64,000 nucleotides of DNA, taken from Serinus canaria. Lineage: Eukaryota; Chordata; Aves; Passeriformes; Fringillidae. A model generated the notes under the pieces. That model was not told the origin of the DNA, ran no database searches, and saw only the letters and a list, made by a program, of their open reading frames with translations. Positions within the stretch are counted from its first letter, which is position 1. Each line of letters starts with the position of its first letter. This document shows, piece by piece, positions 25,301 to 39,700 of this stretch. The DNA lies in assembly GCF_022539315.1 (NCBI RefSeq), contig NC_066315.1:121919874-121983873 (forward strand), read 5' to 3'. A program made the translations under genes and the position numbers.

Positions 25301-26454
25301 TATCCTTCTTGCCAAACATGTTGCCAAAGGTATTCCCAAGAAGCCTAGGGCAGTCAACTTCTTTTCAATATAAATCCTTGTCCCATTGCTCTTAGGTATT
25401 TTTCAAGAGAAAGGAGTGGCTTCTCGCTTTTAGGTATTGCTTGTGTTGCCTTTTCATTAGTCATTCATTATTTGCTGAAAAATATATATTCTATCTCTGG
25501 CAAGTCTTATGCACCATTGTCATGTTTTAGGCAGAATATTCTCCAAGTTAGTTTACTCCTGCTAAAATCACATGCTGCTTCCCCTCCCTCTCCAGATGGA
25601 GGTACAAAAGGCAAAGATCACAGGTTGAGATAACAACAATTTCTTGGAAACAGCAATGAGATAAGAAAACAAACAGTAACAGCAACAATATGAATAACTA
25701 AAGGTATAAGTAAAGATTTATATGGAAAGTCCCCAACAACAAACATTTGGTCTGCCATGTTTTCTTGGCAGAAAACCTTTATTTCCAGAAGAGAGTCCCT
25801 TCCCCCTGCCCTGGCAATGACATGAGGTGGTACAGAGTAATTTCCCTTCCAGTTGCTGGAACCCTGCCTTGTTGGAACCAGGACAACAAAGTAGGTTACA
25901 TTCTTCAATCCAGAGTAATTTCACTACATTACAGACAACTCAACTATGTTTTATACTTCTGTGCTGGTGGGTTCTATTCCATGACTACAAAACCAGCTAA
26001 TTTATATAGACAAATCTTTCAACAATCTTGAAAGCTGCTAGATTCAAGCATTGGCTATGTCATAAGGTTCACTCAGTCTCCTTCAGTGCTGTTGCACTCT
26101 GGTCTTCACAGCAGATCCACAGGTCTGCCTTTTCAGAACTATCCACTTGCCAGAACAGCTTTTCTAATAAAATTAAAATTTGCCTAGTAGCATGAGAAGG
26201 TATTTGCTATATTCGCTGATGTTGCATATTCAATGATTTGTTTTAGAATATTATGTAAGATATATGATAATTTCTTGAAAAAGCAGATTCTAACAGTTAT
26301 CCTCAGTCAGCCAGATCTTGAAACCTTAAAACAAGATGAAATCAACCTAAATGCTTGGCAACCCTACTATTGCAGAATATTTAAAGAAGAAAACAGAGGT
26401 TTTGAGATCCATGCAGGTATAAAACATACGTACATGATATACACACAGGTATAA
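22313..26454. other. AT-rich presumed intron with several unconfirmed open frames
   Basis: A 46-codon frame right after the CR1 tail (about 22315-22455, containing MEENYGDTDTHYYE) and a 125-codon frame at 22623-23000 look somewhat protein-like. Neither has paired splice sites and both overlap open frames elsewhere. The patch 24060-24260 has more CpG than its surroundings. No repeat is recognised. Confidence 0.4.
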
Positions 26455-26960
26455 TACAGGCACTGGTGAAGCTGCACCTCAAGTTCTATGTCCAGTTCTG
26501 GGCCCCTCACTTCAAGAAAGTTGGTGCAACATGATCAGAGAATCACAACAAAGTTTGCAAGCAGTGTAGAGAGTAAGTCTTATGAGGAGTGGTTGAGGGA
26601 GCTGGGGTGGTCTTCTGTGGAGAAAAAGGAGGCTTAGTGAAGATCTTTTCACTCTCTACAATTACCTGAAAGGAGGTTGTAGTGAGCCTACATCTCCCAG
26701 GCAACTAGTGACAGGACTCGAGAAAATGGTTACAGGCTGGAGTGGTTCAGGTTGGACATTAGGAACAATATTTTTACTGAAAGGGCTGTCAAATGCTGGA
26801 ATGCACTGCATAGGGCAGTGGTGGAGTCACCATTCCTGGAAGTGTTCAAGAAATGACAGAATAGGCACCTAGTGCTATGGTTTGGCTGATAGAGTTGTGT
26901 TCAGTCAAAGGTTGGACTTGATGATTTTGGAGGTCTTTTCCAGCCTTAATGATTCTACAA
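26455..26960 (+). mobile_element. CR1 LINE fragment, 3' end
   Basis: The sequence runs from 'ctggtgaagctgcacctcaa' and 'tccagttctgggcccctcac' through 'gaggagtggttgagggagct' and 'tcaggttggacattaggaac' to 'ggttggacttgatgattttg' and a terminal ATGATTCTAC. It covers the C-terminal ORF2 tail and the 3' UTR, 5'-truncated, on the + strand. Confidence 0.92.
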
Positions 26961-29900
26961 TTACACAACTTGGTAATGGTCATATACCTGCTCAGAATTT
27001 TGGGCTTGTGCTTAAATTTTTGTGAAACTATCAACTACTGTGTGCCTCTACTAACAGCCATGACTGGTTGTAACATGAGATATCTTTTGTTTTATTATAG
27101 TGTTGTTAGCAATTGGGTTTTTTAAGTGTTCTAATGAGGGTTTATCTAATAGGATTATTATCTCTCAAGTCATATATCTGAAATATTTTCTGCTTTTTTT
27201 GATATGTAGTGTCTTAAGCTTGACTGAGAGTGTTTTTCGTAAACTAAAAAAAAGCATAAGTCAGTGTGTCCTTTGAATTGCTTAAAATTATAATGCAGAA
27301 CTTTTTTGTGTCAAAGACAGTGTAACACAAAGTTGTCTGTTACAACAGGCTCTATTACACTATGGGACCAGTCATCTGGTAACAGAAAGGGTTATTTCCC
27401 TTTTCTTCATTGATGACCCCATGAATTTTTGCTTGCATTTTACTTCACAGACATTAACACACTACCTTGAGAAGATTCAAAGGTATAATCTCTCTTTTTT
27501 CTCTGTAAAAGGCAGCACTGAAAATTTATTTTTTCCATTTTGCCTTTTTATTTTAGGCGAGGGGAAGGGGTGGGAGGCGTAGTGTGAGTGTAATAGTACC
27601 GAATTAAACCTTAGAATCATCAAATCATAGAATAGTTATCTGTTAATAGAAATTGAATGTTTGAGCTTTTAGGTGGTTACGTCAAAGACATTTTCTTCCA
27701 AATCTCTTATAGAGCATAAATTGGTTACTTTGGATTGCCTGTAGCAATAAATATTTTTCTAATGAAAACATGCATTGTGAAAAAGTCCATGGATTTTTAC
27801 ATGGCTCTTGGAGTTTCTTGAAATCACCAGCAGTCAATTTAGTTGCTATAATCTTTAAACCTAAGGGTCTAATTCTGACAAAGTCTTTTGATATGTTTTC
27901 ATTACTTTCCTATGATGTTTGCTTGGAGAGAACTATAGAATATTGCAACAGAGATTCATATTAGAATAACATTCATCCTCAGTTTTTTGAGACTCAGAAA
28001 ATTTGTCAGGCATTCATTCAGTACACAGCAGCATAATGCTGAAAAGTCTCATTAGGAAAAAAAATAATTATTTCCATACAGAACACATTATGGTCACTGT
28101 GCAGATGATCTTTGAAAATACAGTTAAAATTTAGCATATTCAAGTTTGTCAGTACCACAGTAGCCATAAACCTATTTGCTATTTAGCCATTTAACACAAT
28201 TATTTACTCTTCAAGAGATATACAGTTACTATAGCAACAGCTACATTTACAGTCCCAGAATAAATGGAAAGCCTAATCTGTCCAGCCAGTAAAGCAAAAA
28301 GCTTTTTAAAATGTAGTTTATCTGTTGCCTTTATAATAGAAATTAGTGGCACTCAAATTATGAACCATGATCTGGTTGCAGACTGCCAGCTTTGATCTTG
28401 AAGGCAACTGTTACACCCAGCTCATGGTTTGACTGCATGTTCAGTAGCTTCGACAAGTGACAGTAATATACTCTTTTATTTTCTTCTTTTTTTTTCTTTA
28501 GACTATGATAAGATGACAGTTGCAGACAGAATAAATGAGAGAATCTTTAGCTGGCTCTTTTTGTGGTTGAAATGATCAGTAACCTAGGGTGAAAAAGAGC
28601 TACCTTTCACATAAAATGTTAATTTAATAGCAATGAAATAAAAAATTAGAAGTAATCTTTTTTTTTAGAAGTACTACAATTTTCCTCATAAAAAGACATA
28701 AATTAGAAAATTTTCAAAGGAGAGTTATAGAACTCTTTGCAGGCTTCCTTAGTGCTTAAGGAATTTCTGTGTGCAAGTTGAAATGAATTGGTTTTACAAG
28801 TTAAATTAGACTAAAATAAGATATCACTGTATTCAGCAGTGTGCTTGCAAAAACTTACATTGCCTTATGTTCAGAACCTGGGTTCTTCCAAATAAAAATA
28901 TTTGCTACAAAAATGATAGTAAGGTGATCCATTTGGCATGGTACATTTTTATATTAAAGATGATATTAAATAATTATTCTTGTTACTAAATTCTCAAACC
29001 TTATAGGTGTCTGCACAAGGTCTCATGCGTGGAACAAATCTCCTTTGATCTATGAATCAAATCAGTTGAGCATGATTTGCCCCCTGTGTCAACAGTGAGT
29101 TGCTGAGGTTGGGTCAATCAATGCCTGGCTTGCTCTGGCCTGCAGGTGTTGGTAATGTGGCATATCAAAGAAACACCTCAACAGACCCTTTTTGCCAGCA
29201 GTCATTAGTAAGAATGGCTATGTTCTGGCCTTAAAGTGGTGGATATTCTTGCTCTTCATAAAAATTAAAAAAAAAAAAACAACCTTTGATTTATTTTTGC
29301 TGTTCTCGATATTTCAATGCTCTTAAAAATAATGCTAAGTCAAAAATGCTTTACCTTCAGCATTTGTCATTTTTCTTCCATTTTAATGTGTATTTTCTTA
29401 TGAAAAAACCAGAAAATTTCTGCAGTATAAATATACTGCTTTAGCTGATTTTCTCCTCCTAATTATTGCAAAGACTGAAGAAGAAACTTTTCCTGACAGA
29501 TACATAAAACCGTTTCTTGAAGTTTGATTTTCACTTTTAAATGTAGTGCTTCTTGGAGCTTTTGTTTATGATGTTTTCAATGAAAGAAAATTCCTCTGTA
29601 TTCTTATGCAAGGAAAGCAGCTAGATTCATATGTTTGAAGAAAGCTGGAATATTTTCAAGCTTAAGGGCTCCTGGTGGGAGTTCATGTGAAACAGTCTCT
29701 TCAGATAAGAAGAGTGGAAAATAGTCAGTGTTTGCAGATGTACTGAAACAATCTTTAATCAGTAGCACATCCTACTACCTATATCTTGATTACTGCATAG
29801 TAGGGAGATATTTGGCAGCCAGCTGGTCTGAGATTTGAAAAAAATAACCGAAACTATAGCAAATTATAATGTTAAGATTAAGAAAAATTATCTTAAAACT

Positions 29901-30837
29901 AAAACCTACATATTTCTCTAATTTGTGAAGAAATGATATTGTATAATTAGTGTGATTTTAATGGAAAAGATGTATCAAAAGCTGCAGCCATTTTTTTTAC
30001 CTTATTTCACATATATTTAAAGAATTATGATAATTTGCTAAAAAATTATTATTAAGGAAGGATGTGGAATGGCACTTCACATTCTTCCAGAGCACAGAGC
30101 TGAACTGAATGGAGACAGCTGTAAATTAAATATCAAATTCAGACTTCTGAATCCAAGAAATACTGAAATACAGAAAACACTCATACAGTCTTAACTCTGC
30201 CCACATTAGCAGCAGCCCAAATAGGAAGTGTTTAGCCCTATATTAGAATGAATTAATTCAATCTCAAGGCCTCCTTGTAGTAATCAATGAGTTGTTCCTT
30301 CTCTTGTATTCTTTTCTACAAGGTTAGTGTTAAAAGTTTTAAGTTTTTAACATCATCCTCATCCACAAACCTGGGCTTTATTTTTTTTACTGCAGTTACA
30401 GTAATTTCAAACACACAAAAAGGGGATCAGTGTCTCCACTTTGTTTATCTCTCCCCAGAGACTCAAATACCTTCCCTCATATTCTCCCTATCCTCCTGTT
30501 ACTTAATCATTTGTATTCTGAGAAGCTTTTCCATGTGTAATTCACATCCCTGCCCATCTTCATCCATTCTTAAAATTCTGTCTAAATTTTTGGCAGATTG
30601 GCTTTCTTATGAGTAGAAATGAGATGTCTTCCCTTTTCCTCTTTTAACAGGACAGGTTTGAGCTGCAAGTGTGCAGATCTGCTGAATGGGCTCTCAAATG
30701 ATTTTGTGTTGCTGCTGATGCTCATCCTTAAACTGCCATGAGCTAGGAGGAGGCAACTCTGCTATCTTCCACCTCATGTGAGTGCTGCTTGGCTATGCTC
30801 CCCAGGTGTTTGGACTGTAAAGGTGAACATGAGGAAT
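26961..30837. other. AT-rich presumed intron
   Basis: A very strong acceptor-like tract (TTTCTTCTTTTTTTTTCTTTAG, ending 28500) is followed by a short open frame in one phase only (YDKMTVADRINERIF, then a stop) with no donor, so it is not called. An A-run lies at about 29268-29279. No repeats are recognised. Confidence 0.45.
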
Positions 30838-31068
30838 CAGTCAAGGGAAATATAGGTTGGGTATTAGGGAAAAATTTTTTACAGAAAGGGCAATAAAGTA
30901 CTGGAATTGTTTGCCTGGGAAGGTGGTGGAGTCACCATCCCTGGATGTGTTTAAAAAAAAATTGGATGTGGCACTCAGTGACATGGTTTAGTTGAGGTGC
31001 TAGGGCATGAGTTGGACTCAGTGATCTTAAAGGTCTCTTCCAATCTAGTGATTCTGTGATTCTGTGAA
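30838..31068 (+). mobile_element. CR1 LINE fragment, 3' end
   Basis: 'ataggttgggtattagggaa', 'gtggtggagtcaccatccct', 'gagttggactcagtgatctt' and the tail TGATTCTGTGATTCTGTG mark a short, 5'-truncated CR1 copy. The two repeats of the 8-base tail unit are intact. Confidence 0.92.
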
Positions 31069-34000
31069 ATAAATCTTGTGAATTATCAGTTTTGACACTA
31101 ATGAAGTAATTGTGGCTGTGTTTAAAAATTTAAAAAAAAACAAAACAAACCCACAACCAAAAACTGTTTATGCCAATAACAAATGTGATTACATTTTTGT
31201 TCAAATATATGCAAAAATGTTGATATTTCTGACCTGTAGACCACACTTGGAAAGGTGAAAGAGGAGTGAGAAGATTATAGGCTGGGAATCTTTTACTCAG
31301 ATAACTTACATTTGAATCTATGACTGTAAGGTATACAACAAAGCCAAGGAAGTAAACTTCAGGACTTTAGAACTTCAGAACACATATAGAAATATTGACC
31401 TTTGAACAGCAGAGTTCTTAACATTAAATATAAGAAAGCTGGGATATCTCTACAGTACTTTTCACATTTGCAATTTTCTTCTTTATTTTTGAAGGGAAAA
31501 TTCTTCAGTTCTTGTTCTATCAAAACTGCCAGTATTAATTATTAATAGGAATTTTGTTCAATGAATAATGACAGAGATGGCGCTCTTTGTTCTCAACAAG
31601 TATTTATTTTCAGTCAGGGAAACTCTTCAGTTTTATCTCCTTGTAGTTTTGGATCATGTATGCCTTATATTTCCTGATATCATTTATCTTTCAACCTTGG
31701 TTGTCACACAAAAAATATAACTTTTAGCTGCAGTTTTGTCTTCATCTCAGTTTCCTTTTTCTCAGTATTAACTCTCATTAGTCCTTAACTGTCAATTTTA
31801 GTTTCTATTATTGCTTTGATGAAAAACCATAATTATCTAGAGCACTGAATATGTATTGACTAGGTTAACATTTAGATCCAGTATTACAGATATGAATATT
31901 AAAAAAGACCTCTTCAATTCAAAAAGTTTAAATCACTTCTCAAATATTCTGATCTTATGTCTGAACTTTTAAAAAATATTCTGGAGAACAAATTCATAGT
32001 TTAACTTATGTTTTTTCATTGGATATATAAAATGATCTTGTCAGAGTCAACAATTCTCAATAGAAAAAAAGACTAGCTACTTGTCAACAGAAGCATGAAG
32101 ACAGCATTTAATAATAATTAATACACAGAAATGATTAATTCTTTATGTACACTGAAATTGATTTGGTAATTCAAGTTATTAACAAGGAGATAAAGATTCA
32201 TCTTTGTACAGTCATGCTGATACCTTCCTCTCCTCTTATTGCCTTTGCAGAAAAGTTGAATATGGGTTTTTTTGGTTTTTTTCGTTTTTCCCTAATAATA
32301 AAAGGACTGGAGAAATAAGCATTGTAGCTAAAAAAATCCTTTTAAAGTTAACATTAAAAGTATCCTTAAAACCAAAGTTTGGTCTGGTAAAAATTTTCGA
32401 TTCATTACTGGAGAAGCTCTCATTTATCAGCTACCACCCACAGAAGCCATTCCCAGGAAGCACTATGGAAGTGAGTAAGACTAATTTCTTGCAAGTACTT
32501 TCCATATGGCAGAGTCTTTCTGGAGGATAAAAGAGTAGAATCTAGCACAAGCATAAATGATTCTGTACCTTTTGGCCTGAGAGTCTGGGGATACCATCCA
32601 GCACTGTTTAATTTGCTAACACAGATGCAGAAATATAAACTGGGCTCTGATGGTTCTAAATGCTACCTGACCTGTACTGGTCATGGCTGCCACAGGAGAT
32701 GTCTAACTCCATCCTGGCCACTGTGGTAGGCTGCCTGAATGAGACTCTCAGTGTTCAGAAAATGCCTGCCTTCTTCATAATTTACCTTTTCTTATTGATT
32801 TGATAATTGGGTTATGCAGCATTGACTGTAACATTGCAAGGGTGGAATTGTGAGGATGGCAGACCACAGAGTGAGTGGAATTAGAAGTGCCTTTTCAGAT
32901 ATACAGTATGCCTGAGGAAGCCTCCTGAAAAAGGAGAGGTTGAGCGTAGTATAGAAGTCCTTTATCTTTTTAATGTTTATGATTCTCTGACAATAATATT
33001 CAAGGAAGTAGCTCTTATGAAAGACATTCTCAGATACAGCAAATAATGATATTGATGAGAACAAATTAGTTTCATGGTAGAAGTTTAAAAATAAAAGTTT
33101 CTTTGAACTCAGTGAGAACCAGATTTAATGAAATTTAAATTAAAGTGAATGGAATAGATATGTAGGAGTTAATCAACTGGAATGGTAATAATATGGAATA
33201 GAGGCTCTTTTCTTAGAAAGAAACTGCTTGAATGAAGTCATCTATCTCGATGTTTATTGTTCTTTGACTGAGGCATGCAAATGTATATTTTGAAAGCCAA
33301 ATTCTTATCCAATTAAAAAAATATCAAGGATTTAGATTTTCTTCTGTCTTTGAGATTGTCTCTTCTATAGGAAAGAGAATTGTCTGCCTGCACTTTTGTG
33401 GAAGTGCATTTTGGCAGCTCAGCAAGGTCCTTTTTTGTTGTTCTTTTGCAGCTGTTAATACATTGCAATGATGTAATTTTTGTCTTTCTTCACATAATTT
33501 CATATTTAGCATGAAAATAATAATAATACCACTACTTTCCAACTTTGCTAGAATTTTGCAGGTTGAAACAGAATAAAGATAAAATTTCACTTTTGTTGTG
33601 ATCACATATTCTTTACTTGATTCTTGACCAGCTCGAGGTTTGCCTTAAAATCATTAACAATCTGTCCACACTATGGAAACAAAATAAAAGTAGAGTCTTG
33701 CATTCACTTCAGTGACTTATATACAATAAATGGTTTTGATTTATTTTCCCATTTTTTTCCTGTTATGTTTTGAAATAGGAACATATCTCCTGTTGCAACT
33801 ATATTGTTGATGATATCTTCTCTTAAAAAAGTTGCCTTTATTCATGGACTGAAGATTTTCGTATTTATTTTAAGTTCATTGTTACTTTATAGTTATCTAA
33901 CTAATGTTGGTAAAACAATTATTTTATCTTATCATTGAACCAAATACACAAAAATTATTATTATAGCAGTATGGAAAAACTCAAAATCACAGACAACTGT

Positions 34001-35247
34001 GCTGATGGACCCAATTTTTGACTGACATGACTACAAGGTTAGGCTATCATGTCCTGTCCCTGCTCAGCGAACTGTACCAACTAAAGGATGCAGTTGTGTT
34101 TCACACAGTATAATTCCTTAGCAATTCCTTCTACCAATTCCTCTAAAACAGAAATTTACAGTGTCTTAGCATTTAATAGTTCTTGATAGGTTTTTATTTC
34201 ATCAAAACAATTCATTTGATTTTGAAAGAATAGCCTGTTCTTTAGGACAGCTTGCAGTGAGGACAGAACTCTGCTGCCCATATGAAATTCTGGCAGCTGA
34301 TGCCTGTACTCAAAAGAGGTGGCTGACACCACAGATTCCCTTTACTTTTTACAGTGCTAACTGGCTTGGGGTGGACAAGTTCACTGAAGGCAGTCAGACA
34401 CAGACTCTCTAAGGCTCCAGCAGTTGACTATTCAATGTGGCTTCAGCAGTTCAAATGAGAGATGTTGATAAGATCATCCAGAGCTTTATTCTTCATTGAT
34501 TCCTTAACTGTCCAGGCAGTGTCAACAAGATGCACATTTCAATTTAGTGCCTGTCCTAGGGTATTAACTGCAAGGCACAAACAAATCAGAAGGTGCCGCA
34601 GAAAGGATACACAGTCCCTGTCTTTTCTATGTCTCTAACCTTATCCAGAACACAAGAACTTAAAAGTTGCTCTGCATAGCACCATTACCACGACTTCAAC
34701 TCTTGTCTTTGTAGCACACAAGGGAAGAGGTAGCACAAATGCCCAGGGGGACTGCATTACAATGTACTCACATGCAGGAGTGGAATTAGGCAATTACACA
34801 GGATTGAGCAGGTGGTCTTCAATACAGCTATGTAGAATATTTCACAGCTCAAGGTCTCAGTGGACTTGCTTCCAATAGCACAACAGCCTTTATGATTAGA
34901 CTGGCAGCAATCATGTATTCTGCAGACCTGACACCTAACTTCTGCTCACACCAGAAGTTCCTCCCTCCAACTTCTTTTTCATCCCATAATAAAATCATGC
35001 AAATGAAGAATTATGATTTACCTGTTTTAACCGTAAGGTTTGGTTTTGACTTTAGTGAGGACTGAATAAAAAAGGTTTCCCCTGAAAACTGATGAGACTT
35101 ACAGTGGTTTTATTCCGGGTCCAGAAAATGACACCTGAAGCAGCAACTGACGCCCTCTGGGCTCTTCTAAAATTGCAGAATCTGAACCAATCTGTTTGAC
35201 TTAAGACATCCCTAAGAGAAGACCTATTCAATATCTCCATAGTAGGA
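31069..35247. other. Presumed intron; GC-richer patch at about 34240-35000
   Basis: An A-rich run follows the CR1 tail at 31130-31165. The 34.2-35.0 kb patch is less AT-rich than its surroundings and could be an old repeat or a non-coding exon, but I recognise nothing in it. ORFs at 32204-32530, 32792-33064 and 33324-33605 are unsupported. Confidence 0.42.
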
Positions 35248-35297
35248 GCATATGTGCCATGCCACATATGCAATTGGTGCAATTGCAGGTGCAATTG
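35248..35297. repeat. Hairpin followed by three GCAATTG repeats
   Basis: GCATATGTG (35248-35256) and CACATATGC (35263-35271) are exact reverse complements around a six-base loop. GCAATTG then occurs at 35270, 35279 and 35291. This is a compact structured cluster in otherwise plain sequence. Confidence 0.75.
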
Positions 35298-35802
35298 CTG
35301 TTAAGCTGATGAGGTGACCAAGTTAATCTCCTTGAATTATGTGCAACACTCTCTTGTCAAGGGGAAGTCATGAGTATAACTGACTCTTTCTGCTGCTGGA
35401 TTACCCTGCTTCTGAGGAGAAAGAGGCACAGCTTTTAAAGGCACAGCTGACACCATCTAAGATTTGCTGGAATACTCAGAAGATTGATGTAATCCTCAGG
35501 ACAGAGCAGAATGAAACTGAATAAGAGAAAAGGATTTTAGAAGAGGATTTGGTAATGAGGAACATCAAAAGAAAAGAAGATTGGCAAAGAAGAACAGAGT
35601 TATTTATGTAAAAGGTAGAAGAGAGGTTGGATAGAAGAGGGACGGCTACATCTCAGAGATTTGATATCTTGTAGTTGATGTTTAAATCAGAACTATGGAT
35701 TGATATAATGAAGGGCAAGAAACAGCTAGAGATATCACAAGGACTCTTAACAATTAAAGACCCTCTTATTGGCTCATGCGTTGAAAAACTTCACAGAATC
35801 AA
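35298..35802. other. Purine-rich stretch, no feature recognised
   Basis: The stretch 35500-35660 is rich in A and G on the + strand (many GAAGA and AAGAGA motifs) without a regular period. No gene or known repeat is seen. Confidence 0.45.
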
Positions 35803-36775
35803 ACAGAATCACAGCATCATTTAGGTTGGAAGGCACCTCTTGAGATTGTCTAATCCAACATCCTTCCTCAAGTAATGTCAGGTAGAACACACTGTCCAGG
35901 ATCATGTCAGTTTTTGAATATCTACACAGGTGGAGACTCTACAACTTCCCAATCCACCTGTTCCAGCATTTGATCACAGACACAATAAAAGAGTTTTTCT
36001 GTATTGAATTTCATGGGATTCGTTTTATGCCAATTGTTTCCTGTTGTATTACCAGGCATCACTGGGAAGAGTCTGGCTCTCTCTTCTTCATTCCATTCAA
36101 TCAGACATTTATACATATTGATAACAAATCCCTTCATGCTGAACACTTCAAGCTCCTTCAGTCCCTCCTCATACATAGGATGATCATCCTTTGGTGATAT
36201 TTGTGGCCCTGTGCTGGGCTCACTCCAGTAAGTCCATATTTTACTTGTATTGCAGAGCCCAGAACTGCACACAATACTCAGATGTCTTACCAGTGGTGAG
36301 TAGAGATGAAGGATCACCTCTTGACCCACTAAGTCTCTGCAGGCAAGACTTCCTAATTCACCCCAAAATATCACTGCCGTTCTTTCCAACAGACACATTT
36401 TTAATTCATGGCACATGTTCTTCAACTCGCTGACCATCATTAACCCATAGTCTTTCTCTGAAGAGCTGCCTTCCAGCCAGTTATAGCAGTGTACTGGTGC
36501 CTGGCATCATTCCTCCCAAGAAGCAAGTGCTTACATTTCCCTTTGCCAAATTTCATAAGATGCCTTTCAGCCCAATTACTTACTCTATCCAGGTCCCCTG
36601 TAGTGGCTCCTACTCTACTGGCCACTCCTTCCAGTTTTGCATCATTGCAAATTTCCTGACCTGCACCCTTTCCCAGCATCCAAGTCAGAAAAGAAGAGTT
36701 TAAACTGTAGTGGCAGTATCAGTCCTTGGCGTACCCACTGCTGACTTGCCTCCAAACTTTGTGTCAGTGAAGCCT
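35803..36775 (-). mobile_element. CR1 LINE fragment reaching into the reverse-transcriptase ORF, minus strand
   Basis: Read in reverse, the 3' UTR starts near 35803 ('catttaggttggaaggcacc'). The ORF2 tail follows, and at 36440-36679 a 79-codon minus frame shows the region downstream of the reverse-transcriptase core: LDRVSNWAERHLMKFGKGK and LLLGRNDARHQY. The family reads similarly here (LKWAERNLMKFNKGK, HLGRN). The frame is broken on both sides, so the copy is dead. It is 5'-truncated, with divergence rising past about 36700. Confidence 0.93.
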
Positions 36776-39700
36776 GTTTGAAGCTGATTTTGAGCCAAGC
36801 TTTAGTTTCCTCCAAAAGCAGTCTGTGATTCAAATTAAAATCAGTAGTTGAGAAACATCATGGCATGTGTTTAAACAGTGTATTATTGTTCCAAACAAGT
36901 ACAAGTTTTACTTCTCTCTTCATGTGATTAAGCATAGGGAGATTAAATGTAATTTCATTTTTGTTTTACTCTTCATTGTTTGATTAATATTTATATTTAT
37001 ATTGTGATCAGACTACTTCATCTAAACTGGAAGTGGCTGTTTCGATATTTTTTCTTACACTGTGATGTAACTTTCTAAATTATATAAAAAATATTGATTG
37101 CTCAGGATCCTTTCAGGATTTATAATAGCAAGTCTGAAATAATCCTGGCAAATGTCATACATAAAAAAAGAGATCTATTGAAGAATAAAATAACCAAGAC
37201 TATACAATTCCAAAACAGTGAAATCCTATTTTAATAGATTTAAGGAAGCCACAAATATCATGTTGCCATGACCACCTAGGTGAATTATTTTCTCTCCAGC
37301 CTAGTAGTAGTGACAGCTCCTGCACTGTAATTCTTAGAAGTTTCTTATGCTTCCAGTGTTTCTTCGATTCTTTAACCTCAATCTTCCCATGCACAACTCC
37401 CTAATTTTTCAGCATACTTCAGAAAATGCCTACAAGAGAGAATTTATGAAGAGAGATTTTCAGCAATGTAAGGACAGAGCAAACATCTCATGGATGCTGG
37501 TCTGCATGGACATCAGCCAGATGCACAGCAATGATCCCCTCTGCTCCATCCCTGCTCACATCAGGGGTACCTCTGCACAGGGCACTATAAGTGGTGCAAA
37601 ATCATAAAACAAACTGAACTGTTAAGTGAAGGAACAAAACATTATCAAATTCCCATAGGAAATATAATTGAGATGAGAATACTGGATTGTTAATTTTCAT
37701 ATTTAATTACAATGAAATTTTTGTGTGAAATTTTTTCAGAACTGTTGTTTTTGTCAAAACTATGAGTGGCTCCTGTACTGCAGCAAAGTTTGGTGCCTTT
37801 ATGACTTGTTTTGGAAGACACAGGGTGACACTGCTCTGTACATTCTGCAGGTGTTGTTGGCTCTGACTGCTGAAAGTTGTGTGGTTACTTTTGTGGTAGG
37901 GATGGGATTGAGGCCTCCAACTCATTTCACAATACACTATTGAATACCCATCAGCTGGAGCAAATTTCACTCAGTAGCAACGCAAAATGCAATTGAACTT
38001 AATGACCTAGAGGTGCAAGGCTCTGTATCTCATTACCTCTTCCCTAAACCTTCCAGTCCCAGGGTGTTTTCTTCAGTCTTTTGAAAAGAAACATCTATTG
38101 TACAGACATAACTGCTGCTGAGTATCTTAGTCATTTAACTTTAGATTGTTGAGTTTCATTATTGTTTATTTCTTTGTCTCAAGCTGAATCATTTTCTATG
38201 AATCAGATAAAGCACTATCATTATGGTATCATTTATGAAGGCTACATAATTGTAGCTTTTCTCACTAAATCTTTGAAAAAGTGCATTTCTTCCCTCACTA
38301 AATACTAATTTATTTTCAGATGTGGCTATTACATTATTCTTTTTATTTCTCAAGGAAATCCTTTTTAAGTAGACATCCTCTGTATTTTTCTACAAGTATC
38401 TGAGTGTCTGAATTGTTCATTAGCTTTAACAGTAAAAGGAATTTTCTGAGAGATACTTTATAAAAGTATTTTTGGCCTTCAGGTAATTTTTCAAATAAGT
38501 TTTTGGTTTTATAAATTTGAGGAATAGATATATTTATTTTATACTTCACCTGAACAAAATCCATAATTTGTTATAAAAGTGATATTTTCAATGAATTTAT
38601 GTAACCTGTCAGTTTCCGTCAGTTAGAAATATTTTAGACACCATTAAAATAAAGCGTCAAAGACACAGGAATCTTGTTTCCCTCCAAGTAAGGAGTTTAC
38701 ATCCTGAAAAGTGAAAAATAATAATCCTAATCCTTACTATTTCTGAACAAAAATATTTTGTCTCATCCCTTAAGATTTCAGGTGTATTATTTGAGGTGAA
38801 TTCCTGTGACAGTGAGCTAAAGACATTATTTACTGACTAAAAATCCATTATGTTAATAGATATTTAGGATAGTCACGTATACATGATCCAAATGAATATT
38901 CCTTGTCTTTCCCAAAAAATTTTTAATGGTTTTGAACATGAATATAGTGGTTTCCCAGGACCTTCTTGCCTCTATATTCAGCAAGACCTTCATCCAGAAG
39001 ATCATTTAATGTAGAAAAAGAGGTAAAAAATATTATTTTTGTTTTTCTCTGTAGTGAGGTCATGCAAGAGCATATATTGGTAAACTGTCTGCAGAGAGTT
39101 GAATTATGTGAAATAGCTTTATTCCTTCTTAGCCACAGGAATGCAATCCAGAGTTCTTCACAAAATATCCCTAATGCTGAACAATAATCCTATCAAAAAA
39201 ACTGTACTTTTGCTTGGAATTCTAGTAGACATGTTAAGAATTTTCCTTAAACTTCCCTCTCATCCATGAAAGTGAGCCCCTGTGAACAGAGCTGAGATTT
39301 TTATCATAGGGAAACTTGTACGGCCATCATCTGTACTGTAGCTACTTTGTGGATGTGTAGAAAACTGTTGTTTCAATTAAAGCTGTTAATCCAGGCTGCT
39401 CCTCTAACATTATACTACCTTTCTTTTTTTCTTAAACTATTTATATTAGCCCTTAGGTTTATAAAATGCTCAACCATTTTTTAGTTGCAATAAAACTAGC
39501 AGGCACCACAAGACAGAAAACAGAAAAAGAAAATATATCTACTGAAAAGAAGAATTTCTTCTAAGTCAATCAATGCAATAAATATTGTAGGAATTTTAGT
39601 CCAAAGGGGTTTAATTTGTCATATTTTTTAAACATTGAGGTTTTTTAGGGAATATGGTTGTGGGGAAAAGATTGAAGGACTGCAATTCATAACATATTTG

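Noticed and set aside
28501..28573. Possible exon after a 22-base polypyrimidine tract.
   Set aside because: The only open phase stops after 23 codons, no donor is present, and the phase does not match the 14524 exon.
35922..36440. A 172-codon minus-strand ORF, among the longest in the window.
   Set aside because: It lies in the 3' part of the CR1 copy at 35803-36775 (the C-terminal ORF2 tail), not a host gene.
38982..39079. Two tiny back-to-back exon candidates (41 and 25 bases).
   Set aside because: They are too short, too close together and weak at one or both splice sites; chance is the simpler explanation.
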